This document shows, in pieces, positions 14,606 through 24,061 of a stretch of 64,000 nucleotides of DNA. The notes beneath the pieces were generated by a model that made no database searches, was not told where the DNA came from, and saw only the letters and a list, made by a program, of their open reading frames with translations. The position numbers and the translations under genes were made by a program. The DNA is from Bhargavaea cecembensis DSE10 (GTDB taxonomy: Bacteria; Bacillota; Bacilli; Bacillales_A; Planococcaceae): NCBI RefSeq assembly GCF_000348905.1, contig NZ_AOFT01000006.1, positions 1-64,000 of the forward strand. The letters are read 5' to 3'. How positions within the stretch are numbered: position 1 is the first letter of the stretch; each line of letters opens with the position of its first letter.

Positions 14606-16174
14606 ATGACCACGTTGACGATCTCTGAGATGACACTGTTCGGGCGGGAAAACATCCGTGTTTACGGGGAGCGCCCGTCCTCCATTGCGGAATTCATCCA
14701 TCAGTCGGCGGAAAAATATCCGGACAAAACGGCAGTTTCGAATGAACAGGGCGAACTCACGTACAGGGAGTTCGAGAGATGCTCGAAAAACCTGGCGGCC
14801 TATCTCCAGAATGAGCTGCATATCCGAAAAGGCGACCGGGTCGCGAGCCTGATCGGCAACAGCCTCGAGTTTCCGATCGTCTGCTACGCATGCGCGATGA
14901 TCGGGGCCATCATGGTTCCCATCAACACGAAACTGTCCAAAGGAGAAATCGACTATATCCTCAACCATTCGGGCGCCCGGACCATCCTTCACCAAGAACC
15001 GCTCCAAGACAAGATCACCGACACCCCTCACCTTGAATCACTGCACGACATCACCGAACTCATCCGGAAAGTCGCCAGGGCCAACCTGGTCAATCTCCGG
15101 AAGACCACTGTCGAAGAAACGGATCCCGCCTACATCCTGTACACCTCCGGGACAACCGGGCGGCCAAAGGGCGCGGTCATCTCCCACATCAATGTCATCC
15201 ACAGCGTCATGAACTTCAAAAACATCCTGGACTCGGATGAAACCCTGTCCACCGTTATTGCCGTCCCGATGTTCCATGTGACCGGCCTGGTCGGGCAGCT
15301 GCTCCACCAGTTCTACAACGGCGGCACGGTGTACTCGATGGAACGCTATCAGAACGAAGCCTACATCGAACTGGTTCAGAAGCACAAAATCAACTTTCTC
15401 TTTAATGTTCCGACCATCTTCATCATGATGTCGACCAGCCGGAAGTTCCTCGAGAATGACTTCAGCTTTGTCCGCAAAGTGGCCTACGGCGGGGCACCGA
15501 TCTACCGGCAGACATACGACACGATGAAGCAGGCCTTCCCGAATGCCGACCTGCACAATGCCTACGGATCCACCGAGACAACTTCGCCGACGACGCTCAT
15601 GCCGGCCGTCTACGATGAAAGCAAAGTCCGCTCATGCGGCCGCCCGGTACCGGTCGCCGACGTCAAGATCGTGGACGAAAACGGCGAGGAACTGCCTGCC
15701 GGCCACACCGGAGAGCTCTACATCCGGGGCCCGATGGTGGTGGAGGGCTACTGGGACAACGAAGAAGCCAATCTGAAAAACTTCACCGACGGTTACTGGC
15801 ACTCCGGCGATCTCGGCACGATCGACGAGGAGGGATTTGTCTATATCCTCGACCGCAAAAAAGACATGATCAACCGCGGAGGCGAGAAGATCTTCTCCAT
15901 CGAGGTGGAGGACGTCCTGAAAGCCCATCCCGAGATCAACGAAGCGGCCGTGGTCGGCGAGCCCGACAGCGTATTCGGCGAACGGGTCAAGGCGTTCATC
16001 GTCTCCCCGAGCCTGAACGAAACGGACATCGAAGCGATCCGAAGCTACTGCCTCGAACGTCTTGCCAAATTCAAAGTGCCGGAATCGATCGTATTCCTCG
16101 ATGAACTGCCGCGGAACGCTGCAGGCAAAATCCTGAAGACCGCACTGAAAAACAAAGGAGGATCATCATGCTAA
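14606..16174 (+). CDS. Acyl-CoA synthetase (AMP-forming)
   Basis: ANL-superfamily acid:CoA ligase, 522 residues. The P-loop-like motif [11 protein letters not shown] is near 178-188, the AMP-binding YGSTETT near 320, the hinge region GYWHSGDLG followed by [14 protein letters not shown] near 415, and the catalytic Lys in RNAAGKILK at the C-terminus. It should activate the carboxylic acid taken up or formed upstream. Nineteen nt behind the thiolase; its end overlaps the next gene by 7 nt, so the two are translationally coupled. Substrate unknown; medium-chain or substituted acids are likely. Confidence 0.93.
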   Translation: MTTLTISEMTLFGRENIRVYGERPSSIAEFIHQSAEKYPDKTAVSNEQGELTYREFERCSKNLAAYLQNELHIRKGDRVASLIGNSLEFPIVCYACAMIGAIMVPINTKLSKGEIDYILNHSGARTILHQEPLQDKITDTPHLESLHDITELIRKVARANLVNLRKTTVEETDPAYILYTSGTTGRPKGAVISHINVIHSVMNFKNILDSDETLSTVIAVPMFHVTGLVGQLLHQFYNGGTVYSMERYQNEAYIELVQKHKINFLFNVPTIFIMMSTSRKFLENDFSFVRKVAYGGAPIYRQTYDTMKQAFPNADLHNAYGSTETTSPTTLMPAVYDESKVRSCGRPVPVADVKIVDENGEELPAGHTGELYIRGPMVVEGYWDNEEANLKNFTDGYWHSGDLGTIDEEGFVYILDRKKDMINRGGEKIFSIEVEDVLKAHPEINEAAVVGEPDSVFGERVKAFIVSPSLNETDIEAIRSYCLERLAKFKVPESIVFLDELPRNAAGKILKTALKNKGGSSC

Positions 16175-17409
16175 AAGAACTATCCCCGAAAGCTCAAAAA
16201 ATCAAGGACCAGCTGACGCAGTTCATGGACGAACATGTCTACAAAAACGAGGCCGTTTACGAACAGCAGCTGAATGACGCGGAACACCGCTGGGTCGTCC
16301 CGCCGATCATCGAGGAACTCAAAGCGAAAGCCAAGGCGGAAGGCCTATGGAACCTGTTCATCGACAACGAGGAATACGGACCGGGGCTGACCAACTACGA
16401 ATACGCCCATCTGTGCGAGATCATGGGACGTTCGCTGATCGCGCCGGAAGTTTTCAACTGCAACGCGCCGGACACCGGCAATATGGAAGTGTTCATGAAA
16501 TACGGCACGGAAGAGCAGAAGGAAAAGTGGCTCAAGCCATTGCTTGAAGGCGAGATCCGCTCCGTGTTCTCGATGACCGAGATCGAGGCCGCTTCCTCGG
16601 ACGCGACGAACATCCAGGCCTCGATCACGCGTGACGGCGACGAATACGTGATCAACGGCAAGAAATGGTGGTCGTCGGGTGCGATGGACCCGCGCTGCAA
16701 AGTCGCGATCGTCATGGGCAAGTCCGATCCGGAGGCGGAAACGTACCGCCAGCAGTCGATGATCATCGTCCCGTTCGACGCGCGGGGTGTGGAAGTCAAA
16801 CGGTACCTGCCGGTGTTCGGCTATGACCATGCCCCGCACGGCCATGCGGAAGTGCATTACAACAATGTCCGGGTGCCGGCCTCGAACATCCTTCTCGGCG
16901 AAGGCCGCGGATTTGAAATCGCGCAGGGCCGCCTCGGACCGGGCCGGATCCATCACTGCATGCGGGCGATCGGTGCCGCGGAACGCGCGCTGGAACTGAT
17001 GATCGAGCGGGCGGACGGCCGTGAGACATTCGGCTCCCGCAACATCGACAAAGCGGTCATCCGCGAACAGATCGCGGAAAGCCGGATCGAGATCGATTCC
17101 GCACGACTGCTCACGCTGTCAGCGGCTCACAAGATGGACACCGAAGGCAACAAGGCGGCGCGCAAGGAGATTTCGATGACGAAAATCGCGGCACCGCGGA
17201 TGTGCCTGAATGTCATCGACCGCGCGATCCAGCTGTTCGGCGGCGCCGGCGTCTCGGATGACACGGTACTTGCGGCTCACTGGGCAAATGCCCGCACGCT
17301 CCGGATTGTCGATGGTCCTGACCAGGTCCACCTCCGCGACATCGCCAAGCTGGAAATCCGCGAGCAACTGAACGAAAGGACGTCCAAGGAAAAGGAGCCC
17401 GTTCGATGA
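16168..17409 (+). CDS. Acyl-CoA dehydrogenase, ACAD10/ACAD11-like
   Basis: FAD-dependent acyl-CoA dehydrogenase, 413 residues. It has the hallmark segments of the ACAD11 branch: [13 protein letters not shown], then [33 protein letters not shown] and the long block [21 protein letters not shown], ending with [12 protein letters not shown] and [11 protein letters not shown]. In mammals this domain is fused behind an APH kinase domain; here the kinase is a separate gene (22279-23310) in the same operon. In the levulinate (lva) pathway the corresponding enzyme (LvaC) acts on a phosphorylated 4-hydroxyacyl-CoA. A comparable role is my inference. It overlaps its neighbours on both sides. Confidence 0.92.
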   Translation: MLKELSPKAQKIKDQLTQFMDEHVYKNEAVYEQQLNDAEHRWVVPPIIEELKAKAKAEGLWNLFIDNEEYGPGLTNYEYAHLCEIMGRSLIAPEVFNCNAPDTGNMEVFMKYGTEEQKEKWLKPLLEGEIRSVFSMTEIEAASSDATNIQASITRDGDEYVINGKKWWSSGAMDPRCKVAIVMGKSDPEAETYRQQSMIIVPFDARGVEVKRYLPVFGYDHAPHGHAEVHYNNVRVPASNILLGEGRGFEIAQGRLGPGRIHHCMRAIGAAERALELMIERADGRETFGSRNIDKAVIREQIAESRIEIDSARLLTLSAAHKMDTEGNKAARKEISMTKIAAPRMCLNVIDRAIQLFGGAGVSDDTVLAAHWANARTLRIVDGPDQVHLRDIAKLEIREQLNERTSKEKEPVR

Positions 17410-18398
17410 GGGCGTGGCAGATCACAAAGCTGGACGATCCGCATGAAGCACTCGAGCTGAATAAAGTGACATCGCCGGAGCTCCAGCCCGGCCAGGTCCG
17501 CATCAGCGTCCGGGCGGCAGCGATGAACTTTTTCGACATCCTCCAGTGCCAGGGCAAGTATCAGGAAACCCACGACCTCCCGTTTACACCGGGCGCGGAA
17601 GTGAGCGGTGTCATCAAGGAAACGGCCAACGGCTCCGGCCTGAAGGCGGGGCAGCGGGTCATCGCGACACCGCTCCTGCCAAACGGCGGATTCGCGGAAG
17701 ACCTCGTGATCGACGAATCGCTCGTGTTCCCGATCCCTGATGAACTGAGCCACGAAAAAGCGGCGTCCATGTTCATCACTTACCAGACGGCCTATTTCGC
17801 CCTCCACCGGATGGGCAAAATCCGGGAAGGCCAGGTGCTCCTCGTCCATGCCGGTTCCGGCGGCGTCGGGTCTGCGGCCATCCAGCTTGGAAAAGCGGCA
17901 GGTGCCACCGTCATCGCGACTGCAGGTTCGGATGAGAAAACGGACATCTGCCGTAAGATCGGAGCGGACTACGCGATCAATTACCGGTCTGAAGACTTCG
18001 TGAAGGAAGTCAAGGCGATCACCGAGGGCCGCGGGGCGGATCTGATCTTTGACCCGGTCGGGGGAGATGTGTTCGACAAGTCGAGAAAGTGCATCGCCTT
18101 CGAGGGCAAGATCCTCGTCATCGGGTTCGCGGGCGGACGCATCGCGGATGCCCCGACCAACCACGTACTGATCAAGAACTATTCGGTCGTCGGCGTGCAC
18201 TGGGGCTACTTCCGGAAACTTCACCCGGAGGAAGTGGCCAACTACCACGACGCGCTCATGGAGTTATATAAGGAAGGGAAAATTGACCCGCTCGTCTACG
18301 GGGCGTATCCGTTCGAACAATTGCCGGAAGCACTCGGCAAACTGTCGAACCGGGAGACGTATGGGAAGCTGCTGCTGAAGGTCGGAGAAACCCAATAA
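17406..18398 (+). CDS. NADPH:quinone oxidoreductase-like MDR family protein
   Basis: Zinc-independent medium-chain dehydrogenase/reductase of 330 residues. The N-terminal GroES-like fold (PGAEVSGVI near 60) is followed by the nucleotide-binding motif [20 protein letters not shown]. The structural-zinc cysteines of alcohol dehydrogenases are absent. Members reduce quinones, enones or enoyl-CoAs; here it may reduce an unsaturated intermediate. The ATG overlaps the dehydrogenase stop as ATGA. Confidence 0.88.
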   Translation: MRAWQITKLDDPHEALELNKVTSPELQPGQVRISVRAAAMNFFDILQCQGKYQETHDLPFTPGAEVSGVIKETANGSGLKAGQRVIATPLLPNGGFAEDLVIDESLVFPIPDELSHEKAASMFITYQTAYFALHRMGKIREGQVLLVHAGSGGVGSAAIQLGKAAGATVIATAGSDEKTDICRKIGADYAINYRSEDFVKEVKAITEGRGADLIFDPVGGDVFDKSRKCIAFEGKILVIGFAGGRIADAPTNHVLIKNYSVVGVHWGYFRKLHPEEVANYHDALMELYKEGKIDPLVYGAYPFEQLPEALGKLSNRETYGKLLLKVGETQ

Positions 18399-18418
18399 CA
18401 GAAAAGGAGTTGAACGAG

Positions 18419-19540
18419 ATGAGATGGACGAAGAAATCAAAGCTGATGGGGGCCGTTCTTCTGGGCGCCTCGATGATGCTCGCAGCATGCGGAGGGGAGA
18501 CGTCCTCTGAAGACGCCGCTTCTGCCGATGGCGAAAAGATTACGCTCCGCGCGGCAACGGGACTCAGCCCGCAGCATGCCTGGTGGGAAGGCGGCATGGA
18601 GCCTTGGATGGACCGGGTCACGGAGCTGACCGACGGCCAGGTGGAATTTGAAACGTTTACGTCCGGAGAGCTTGTCGCCGTACCGGATGAGGCGGAAGCG
18701 GTGGAAAACGGCACGGTCGACGTAGCCCTGATTTTGCCGATCTACCAGCCGGACCAGTTCCCGATGGCGGAAGTGACGATGCTCCCGCTCAGCCACTCCG
18801 ACACGATGATCGCATCGAACGCATGGAAAGCGCTGCTTGAAAGCGATGTTGAGCTGCAAGACGGCAAGACATTCTCCGAGCTCCAGTTCGACCAGTTCAA
18901 GGTCTTCCCGATCTCGACCACACAGGAATACTCCATCTCAACAACCGGCAAAGAGTTCGCGTCCGCCGGTGATGTGAAAGGCACCTCGCTCCGCACGCCG
19001 TCCCGGATCCATGAAATGTATTCCAAGCAGACCGGCCTGAACAGCATCACGATGCCGGCGGTCGAAATGTACGACGCGATGAGCCGCGGCGCCTTCGACG
19101 GCAGCTTCTACAGCATCGCAGACTGGACCGGCTACGGATTCCAGGATCTGTTCAAGTACACGGTGACCGGCATCAACTTCGGCCACTTCAACGCATTTAT
19201 CGGCATGGACGAAGCGAAATTCGATTCGCTGCCTGAAAATGTCCAGGAAGCGATGGAACAGGCGACGGACGAGTACTTTGAAGACTCCGCACAGATCTGG
19301 ATGGACCGCTCCGAAGAAGTGATTGCGATGAACGAAGAACAGGGCGGCCAGTTTGTCGACTTTGCGACGCTCCCTCAGGACGTTCAGGACCACTTTAATG
19401 AAGGAATCGAAAACACATGGGGCGACTATGCCAAGCTTCTAGAGGACAACGGCCTTCCGGGCACCGAACTCGTCAAGCTCTGGAGGGACCTCATGATTGA
19501 GCAGGGCGGCGAAGTGCCGCAGAAAGTCAAGGAGATGTAA
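18419..19540 (+). CDS. TRAP transporter substrate-binding lipoprotein (DctP family)
   Basis: Extracytoplasmic binding protein of about 373 residues. The signal peptide ends in the lipobox LAAC, so it is membrane-anchored. The DctP fold is recognised from GLSPQHAWWEGGMEPWMDRVTELTDGQVEFETFTSGEL-type residues near the N-terminus and the LRTPSRIHEMY segment that carries the carboxylate-binding Arg in the family. ATG 18419 is preferred, with AAAAGGAG 9 nt upstream. It delivers an organic acid to the DctQM permease encoded next. A hairpin terminator separates it from dctM. Confidence 0.92.
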   Translation: MRWTKKSKLMGAVLLGASMMLAACGGETSSEDAASADGEKITLRAATGLSPQHAWWEGGMEPWMDRVTELTDGQVEFETFTSGELVAVPDEAEAVENGTVDVALILPIYQPDQFPMAEVTMLPLSHSDTMIASNAWKALLESDVELQDGKTFSELQFDQFKVFPISTTQEYSISTTGKEFASAGDVKGTSLRTPSRIHEMYSKQTGLNSITMPAVEMYDAMSRGAFDGSFYSIADWTGYGFQDLFKYTVTGINFGHFNAFIGMDEAKFDSLPENVQEAMEQATDEYFEDSAQIWMDRSEEVIAMNEEQGGQFVDFATLPQDVQDHFNEGIENTWGDYAKLLEDNGLPGTELVKLWRDLMIEQGGEVPQKVKEM

Positions 19541-19552
19541 TAGAAAAAATGA

Positions 19553-19586
19553 AAAGGCGATAATCCTGGCATTATCGCCTTTTTTC
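19553..19586 (+). terminator. Intra-operon terminator between TRAP binding protein and permease
   Basis: AAGGCGATAAT pairs perfectly with ATTATCGCCTT over a 6-nt loop, followed by TTTTTT. It should let only part of the transcripts continue, giving more binding protein than permease. Confidence 0.85.
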
Positions 19587-19608
19587 AACCTAATGGGGGT
19601 GAAACAAG

Positions 19609-20961
19609 ATGGACAGCTATTTGGTGGTCGGAATCATCATCTTCATGATGATTATGTTCCTGCTGATGGGGATGTATATCCATTCCGTCCTGCTGGCAAG
19701 CGGCATCATCGGGCTGATTTTGCTTGAAGGCTTCTCGATCCTGCCGGGCCTGCTCGGAAATGAACCGTTCAACCGTGTGGCGAGCTATACGCTCACGACG
19801 ATCCCGCTGTTTGTCCTAATGGCGCAGTTTATCCTGCACTCAGGCCTGGTACAGGACATTTTCTACATTGTTCATAAAATCTCCCGCGGCCGGCGGAGCC
19901 TGCTCGGCACGCTGACGCTCATCATCGGCGGGATGCTCGGGGCGGTATCCGGCTCCGGGACGGCCACGGCCGCTTCACTCGGACAGGTCGCGGTACCCGA
20001 ACTGAGAAAACACGGCTACAGCGGACCGCTTGCCGGTGCGATTGCATCAGCCGGCGGCTCGCTGTCCGGCATCATCCCGCCGAGCATCATCCTGATCCTT
20101 TACGGGGTCGCGACGGAAACACCGGTCGGGGCGCTGTTCATCGGTGCGTTCATCCCGGGTGTGCTCGTCATGGTGACATTCATCATTGCGATGCTGTTCT
20201 ACTACCGGAGAGAAACGAAGCGGTCCCCGGCCGCAGCGGAAGCCCAGGCGGAAATCGCAGCCGCGGCCGAAGCGGAAGCTGCAGAGGAGAAAGTGCCCGT
20301 CACAAGGCTGGCCGTCTCCGTCATCATGGGCTTTCTGATTGTCGCGACTATCTTTGGCGGCATCTATTCCGGAATCTTCACGCCGACGGAAGCCGGCGCC
20401 ATCGGTTCTGTTGTCGGCCTGCTCACCGCACTGCTGCTCGGCAAGGTGAACCTGAACTTCTTCAAGGCCTCCCTCACGGAGACCATCAAGCTGACGGGGA
20501 TGGTCATGCTCATCATGATCGGCGCCCAGATTTTCGGCCGGTTCGTCTCGCTTTCTCTTCTTCCGAGAAAGCTGATCAGCCTTCTGGAGCCGGTCATGGA
20601 TTCGCCGGCACTTGTCCTGCTCCTGATTTCCGCCATCCTCTTTGTCATGTTCATGTTCATTGAAGGGGCCGCGGTCATCCTCATGACAATCCCGGTGTTC
20701 CTGCCGATCATCACGGCGCTCCAGGTCGATGTGCTCTGGTTCGGGGTGTTCATCTCCGTCATCTGTACGATCGGGCTGATCACGCCGCCTGTCGGACTGA
20801 GTGTCTATGCGGTATCGGGCGTAACGGGTATCAGTTCCGGTTCAATCTTCAAAGTCGGCATGGGGTTTGCGGTATTCTCGATGATCGTCGTCTGCGGCCT
20901 CATGATCGCCTTCCCTGAACTGGCGACATGGCTGCCGTCGGTCAGCGGCGGAAAGGGGTGA
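19609..20961 (+). CDS. TRAP transporter large permease (DctM family)
   Basis: Large TRAP membrane subunit, 450 residues with about 12 hydrophobic segments. The family signatures GSGTATAASLGQVAVPELRKHGY, IIPPSIILILYG and FTPTEAGAIG are present. A charged Ala/Glu-rich loop (residues about 205-228, EAQAEIAAAAEAEAAEEK) is inserted between membrane segments. It powers organic-acid uptake with a sodium gradient. Here dctM precedes dctQ, the reverse of the usual order, and dctQ starts 5 nt behind it. Confidence 0.93.
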   Translation: MDSYLVVGIIIFMMIMFLLMGMYIHSVLLASGIIGLILLEGFSILPGLLGNEPFNRVASYTLTTIPLFVLMAQFILHSGLVQDIFYIVHKISRGRRSLLGTLTLIIGGMLGAVSGSGTATAASLGQVAVPELRKHGYSGPLAGAIASAGGSLSGIIPPSIILILYGVATETPVGALFIGAFIPGVLVMVTFIIAMLFYYRRETKRSPAAAEAQAEIAAAAEAEAAEEKVPVTRLAVSVIMGFLIVATIFGGIYSGIFTPTEAGAIGSVVGLLTALLLGKVNLNFFKASLTETIKLTGMVMLIMIGAQIFGRFVSLSLLPRKLISLLEPVMDSPALVLLLISAILFVMFMFIEGAAVILMTIPVFLPIITALQVDVLWFGVFISVICTIGLITPPVGLSVYAVSGVTGISSGSIFKVGMGFAVFSMIVVCGLMIAFPELATWLPSVSGGKG

Positions 20962-20966
20962 ACGGA

Positions 20967-21530
20967 ATGACGACCTTTTATAAACTTTACGGCTATTTCG
21001 GAGTACTGAAGAAAATCGGACTCGTCATCAGTGCCGTCGTTGCACTGATCATGATGTTCTTCATCACCTACGACGTCGTGATGCGGAACGTGTTCTCCAG
21101 CTCGATCCGGGGCGGGTTTGAGATCATCCAGAACTACATGATGCCGCTTGTCGTGTTCCCGGGTCTGGCCTATGTGTATGCATCGGGCGTCCTTCCGAAG
21201 ATGGAGCTGCTGTTTGCGAAGTTTTCTCCCGCGGTCAAGCGGATTCTCATCCTGTTCCTCATCGCGATCGAAGTGTTTATCCTCGTCCTGGTCGTCCAGT
21301 TCAGCTGGACGTATGCGATGGACGGGATGGAGCGGAACACATCCTTCCCGGCAGCCGGCACACTGTACCAGCTATGGCCGGTATTCTTCACGATCCCTGC
21401 AGCATTTGCACTGATCGTCATTGAGAACATCTTCCTGTTCATTAAAAACCTGATCGAGAAAGATCCGACCTTCGTCGTGGAGTACAATCCGTCCGAGGAA
21501 GAGCAGATCATCAATCAGGCCGTGAAATGA
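20967..21530 (+). CDS. TRAP transporter small permease (DctQ family)
   Basis: Small TRAP membrane subunit, about 187 residues, four transmembrane segments. The DctQ hallmark (YDVVMRNVFSSSIRGGFEI) is present. The frame opens earlier (20928) inside dctM, but the ATG at 20967 has GAAAGGGGTG upstream and follows the dctM stop by 5 nt. Its stop overlaps the next start codon (ATGA). It completes the P-M-Q set. Confidence 0.9.
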   Translation: MTTFYKLYGYFGVLKKIGLVISAVVALIMMFFITYDVVMRNVFSSSIRGGFEIIQNYMMPLVVFPGLAYVYASGVLPKMELLFAKFSPAVKRILILFLIAIEVFILVLVVQFSWTYAMDGMERNTSFPAAGTLYQLWPVFFTIPAAFALIVIENIFLFIKNLIEKDPTFVVEYNPSEEEQIINQAVK

Positions 21531-22282
21531 GGCATTCCATGAGAAAAATCCATGTGGTTCCGCAAAAGGAAACCATTGATCCCGAGAAAATAACGGATTG
21601 TGTGGCGGTGGTCTACGACGTGTTCCTGGCCACTTCCACGATCCTGTTTTTGCTGGAAAAGAATTATGGGCCGGTCACGGCGGTGGAGAACGAGGCGGCG
21701 GCACGGGCATTCCATGCTTCCGCCCAAACGCCTGCTGTCATGATCGGAGAATCTGACGGAGACCCGATCGAAGACTTCCTTTATCCGGACCCCCAGCAGA
21801 TCGGCCCGGCAGAAAGCAGTGAACGGGCGGTGTTCTGTTCGACCAACGGCACGAGGGCGCTCGAGAAGGCGAAAGGGGCAAAGGAGCTGCTGATCGGATC
21901 GTTGCTGAACGGGCGCTCGCTCGCCGCCTATATCGCCGGACAGACGGAAAGCGACTCGATTGTCATCGTCGCCGCGGGCAACGCCGGCAGGCTTTCGGTG
22001 GAGGATATGGTGGGCGGGGGCCATCTGATCGATGAGCTCCTGAAGCTGGGTGATTATCAGCTGTCCGACGCTGCCGTGATCGCCCACCGCCTTTATGCCG
22101 AGTCGGCGAACGCGGATCACCGCGATCTCCTGGATGTCGAGACCTTCCATCTGCTGGAGGCGAAAGGGTTTCCCGATGCGGCGGAATATGTGATCAGACA
22201 CAAAGACCGGGTACCGGTCATTGCACGGTATTCGGCAGAAGAAAGAGGGATTGTGAAATTACGAAAAGGGGTGTTTCCATGA
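21527..22282 (+). CDS. ComB / 2-phosphosulfolactate phosphatase family protein
   Basis: 251 residues. The family pattern is clear: VYDVFLATSTI near 28, FCSTNGTRALEKA near 103 and VEDMVGGGHLIDEL near 160. ComB enzymes hydrolyse 2-phosphosulfolactate, a phosphorylated alpha-hydroxy acid, with magnesium. The usual DVLRAT motif reads DVFLAT here, so the conserved Arg is Leu, which argues for a different substrate. No other coenzyme M or sulfolactate gene is nearby. It overlaps dctQ and the kinase gene by 4 nt on either side. A role in dephosphorylating a phospho-hydroxy acid made by the neighbouring kinase is my inference. Confidence 0.82.
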   Translation: MRHSMRKIHVVPQKETIDPEKITDCVAVVYDVFLATSTILFLLEKNYGPVTAVENEAAARAFHASAQTPAVMIGESDGDPIEDFLYPDPQQIGPAESSERAVFCSTNGTRALEKAKGAKELLIGSLLNGRSLAAYIAGQTESDSIVIVAAGNAGRLSVEDMVGGGHLIDELLKLGDYQLSDAAVIAHRLYAESANADHRDLLDVETFHLLEAKGFPDAAEYVIRHKDRVPVIARYSAEERGIVKLRKGVFP

Positions 22283-23310
22283 CCGTCCAAACATTTTATA
22301 TCAACTGGGAACCGCTTGAGCAGCTGCTTAGGGATAAGATCGATCTTCCGGAGGAGCCGCTCCGCTACGAGAAATTCTCCGAAGGCTACTCGAACATGAC
22401 CTATCTCCTGAAAGTGGGGGACTGGGAAGGCGTCATGCGCCGTCCGCCTGGCGGGCCGCTTCCGCCGCGCGCCCATGACATGGAGCGGGAATTCACGTTG
22501 CTCAAAAAGATCAACCCGCTGTTCCACTACGCGCCGAAGCCCTACCTGCTCCATGAAGACGAAGCAATCATGGACAAACACTTTTATGTGATGGAGAAAA
22601 AGGAAGGCGTCGTCGTCGACGAAACCTTCCCGGAGCGCTGGGGAAGCTCCGAGATCGTCGGTCCCAAGCTGTCCCGCAATCTGATCGGCACACTGATCGA
22701 ACTGCAGCAGGTGGACTACAAAAAGGCAGGCCTTGAGAAGATGGGCAAACCGGAAGGGTTCATGGAGCGGCAAGTGAACGGCTGGATCCGGCGATATGAC
22801 GCCGCGAAGACCGAAGATATCCAAGGCATTGGAGAACTCGAAGAATGGCTCAAGCAGGCCGTCCCGCTCAACCCGGAAACGACGATTGTCCATAACGACT
22901 TTAAGCTGAACAACATCGTCATCGATACGGATGATCCGTCAAGGACGACAGGTGTCCTCGACTGGGAACTCGCCACGATCGGCGACCCGCTCAGCGATGT
23001 CGGCTCGGCACTTGCTTACTGGGGAAGCGCCCAGGACCGGGACATGGGCATCAATGCGGTTTCAAGCCTGCCCGGATTTTATTCCAGAAGGGAATTCACG
23101 GAAGAATACGCGAAAAAAAGCGGCAGGGACATGACCCGCATCGACTTCTACCTGGCATTCGGCTTCTACAAGCTCGCGGTCATCCTCCAGCAGATCTACA
23201 AACGGTGGGCAGACGGCACGGTGGAAGACGAGCGGTTCGGCACACTGAACGGGGCGGTCCGGAACCTGATCGAGATGGGCCACGACGCCCGTGCGGGGAA
23301 ACTGCTGTGA
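22279..23310 (+). CDS. APH-family phosphotransferase, ACAD10/11-kinase-like
   Basis: 343 residues with an aminoglycoside-phosphotransferase/choline-kinase fold. The ATP-site and catalytic motifs are FSEGYSNMTYLL and RRPPGG (N-lobe), IVHNDFKLNNIV (catalytic loop) and VLDWELATIGDPLSDVG (metal-binding Asp). These match the kinase half of mammalian ACAD11 and the LvaA kinase of the levulinate pathway, which phosphorylates 4-hydroxyacyl-CoA. With the ACAD11-like dehydrogenase in the same operon, the same role is likely. Antibiotic resistance is unlikely in this context. Confidence 0.88.
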   Translation: MTVQTFYINWEPLEQLLRDKIDLPEEPLRYEKFSEGYSNMTYLLKVGDWEGVMRRPPGGPLPPRAHDMEREFTLLKKINPLFHYAPKPYLLHEDEAIMDKHFYVMEKKEGVVVDETFPERWGSSEIVGPKLSRNLIGTLIELQQVDYKKAGLEKMGKPEGFMERQVNGWIRRYDAAKTEDIQGIGELEEWLKQAVPLNPETTIVHNDFKLNNIVIDTDDPSRTTGVLDWELATIGDPLSDVGSALAYWGSAQDRDMGINAVSSLPGFYSRREFTEEYAKKSGRDMTRIDFYLAFGFYKLAVILQQIYKRWADGTVEDERFGTLNGAVRNLIEMGHDARAGKLL

Positions 23311-23699
23311 CCACGGTCGGATTCGAATTCGACTACACCCCGCTTGTCCTGGAGCCGGAGGTTGTCCGGACCTTCTCCGAAAGCGTCGGATACAGCGGCC
23401 CCGGACTGCCGCCGACGATCTACTCGGCCGCCCTCTACAGGGGAGAGCGGAATCTGTACACCTTCCTGGATGAACTGGGGCTTGGCGAGGCGCACGTTCT
23501 CCATGTGGAGCAGCAGTTTGAAACACTCCAAGAGCCGGAAGAGGGAGAAACCCTCCGGATGACTTCCCGGGTGGTTGGGGACGAGCAGAAAAAGAAGTGG
23601 CGGATTTTAATAGTAGAAACGTCGATCCGCTCCGACGCTGACGAGGTCGCCAAGGCTCAAATGACCTACTTCTGCAGGAAAGGGGGCGATGCGGAATGA
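23307..23699 (+). CDS. MaoC-like dehydratase N-terminal-type subunit
   Basis: About 130 residues. The open frame runs further upstream inside the kinase gene, but the GTG at 23307 overlaps the kinase stop (GTGA) and begins a sequence typical for the FAS1/MaoC N-terminal hot-dog domain (FSESVGYSGPGLPPTIYS, then LHVEQQFETL). Such half-proteins lack catalytic residues and pair with a catalytic partner, here encoded directly behind with an ATGA overlap. Together they would form a heterodimeric (R)-specific enoyl-CoA hydratase as in actinobacterial steroid degradation. Confidence 0.82.
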   Translation: MTTVGFEFDYTPLVLEPEVVRTFSESVGYSGPGLPPTIYSAALYRGERNLYTFLDELGLGEAHVLHVEQQFETLQEPEEGETLRMTSRVVGDEQKKKWRILIVETSIRSDADEVAKAQMTYFCRKGGDAE

Positions 23700-24061
23700 C
23701 CCTGCAGCAGCTGATCATTCCCGTCACCGTCACGGCAGAACAGATTGTGGAATACGGCCATGCAAGCGGTGACCTGAATCCGATCCATATGGACCCGGAG
23801 GCGGCAAGGGCGCATGGTTACCGTGACCGCATCGCCCATGGCCTGCTCATGATGGGCATCTGTTCGTCACAGATCACGGAAGCCCTCGGCAAGAAGCCGG
23901 AGCGGCTGTCCGCCAAGTTCAAAGACATCGTCTACCCGGATGATCCCCTCCAGTTGGAACTGGAGACGACATCGGACGGGGCAGGGACCGGCAGCCTGAC
24001 CGGCCAGGACGGTACGGTGAAAATCGCACTGGAATTCGGACTCAAAGGAGGAAACCCATGA
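23696..24061 (+). CDS. MaoC-like (R)-specific enoyl-CoA hydratase, catalytic subunit
   Basis: 121 residues, single hot-dog fold. The hydratase-2 motif is complete: YGHASGDLNPIHMDPEAARAHGY with catalytic Asp and His about residues 24-29, followed by AHGLLMMG. It hydrates trans-2-enoyl-CoA to (R)-3-hydroxyacyl-CoA or the reverse. It overlaps the partner gene and the next gene by 4 nt each (ATGA). Having both MaoC and crotonase hydratases in one operon suggests intermediates of both 3-hydroxy configurations, or branched or bulky substrates. Confidence 0.88.
   Translation: MTLQQLIIPVTVTAEQIVEYGHASGDLNPIHMDPEAARAHGYRDRIAHGLLMMGICSSQITEALGKKPERLSAKFKDIVYPDDPLQLELETTSDGAGTGSLTGQDGTVKIALEFGLKGGNP

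Noticed and set aside
22279-23310. APH-fold protein as an aminoglycoside resistance gene
   Set aside because: Its motifs and operon context match the ACAD11/LvaA kinase group, not antibiotic kinases.
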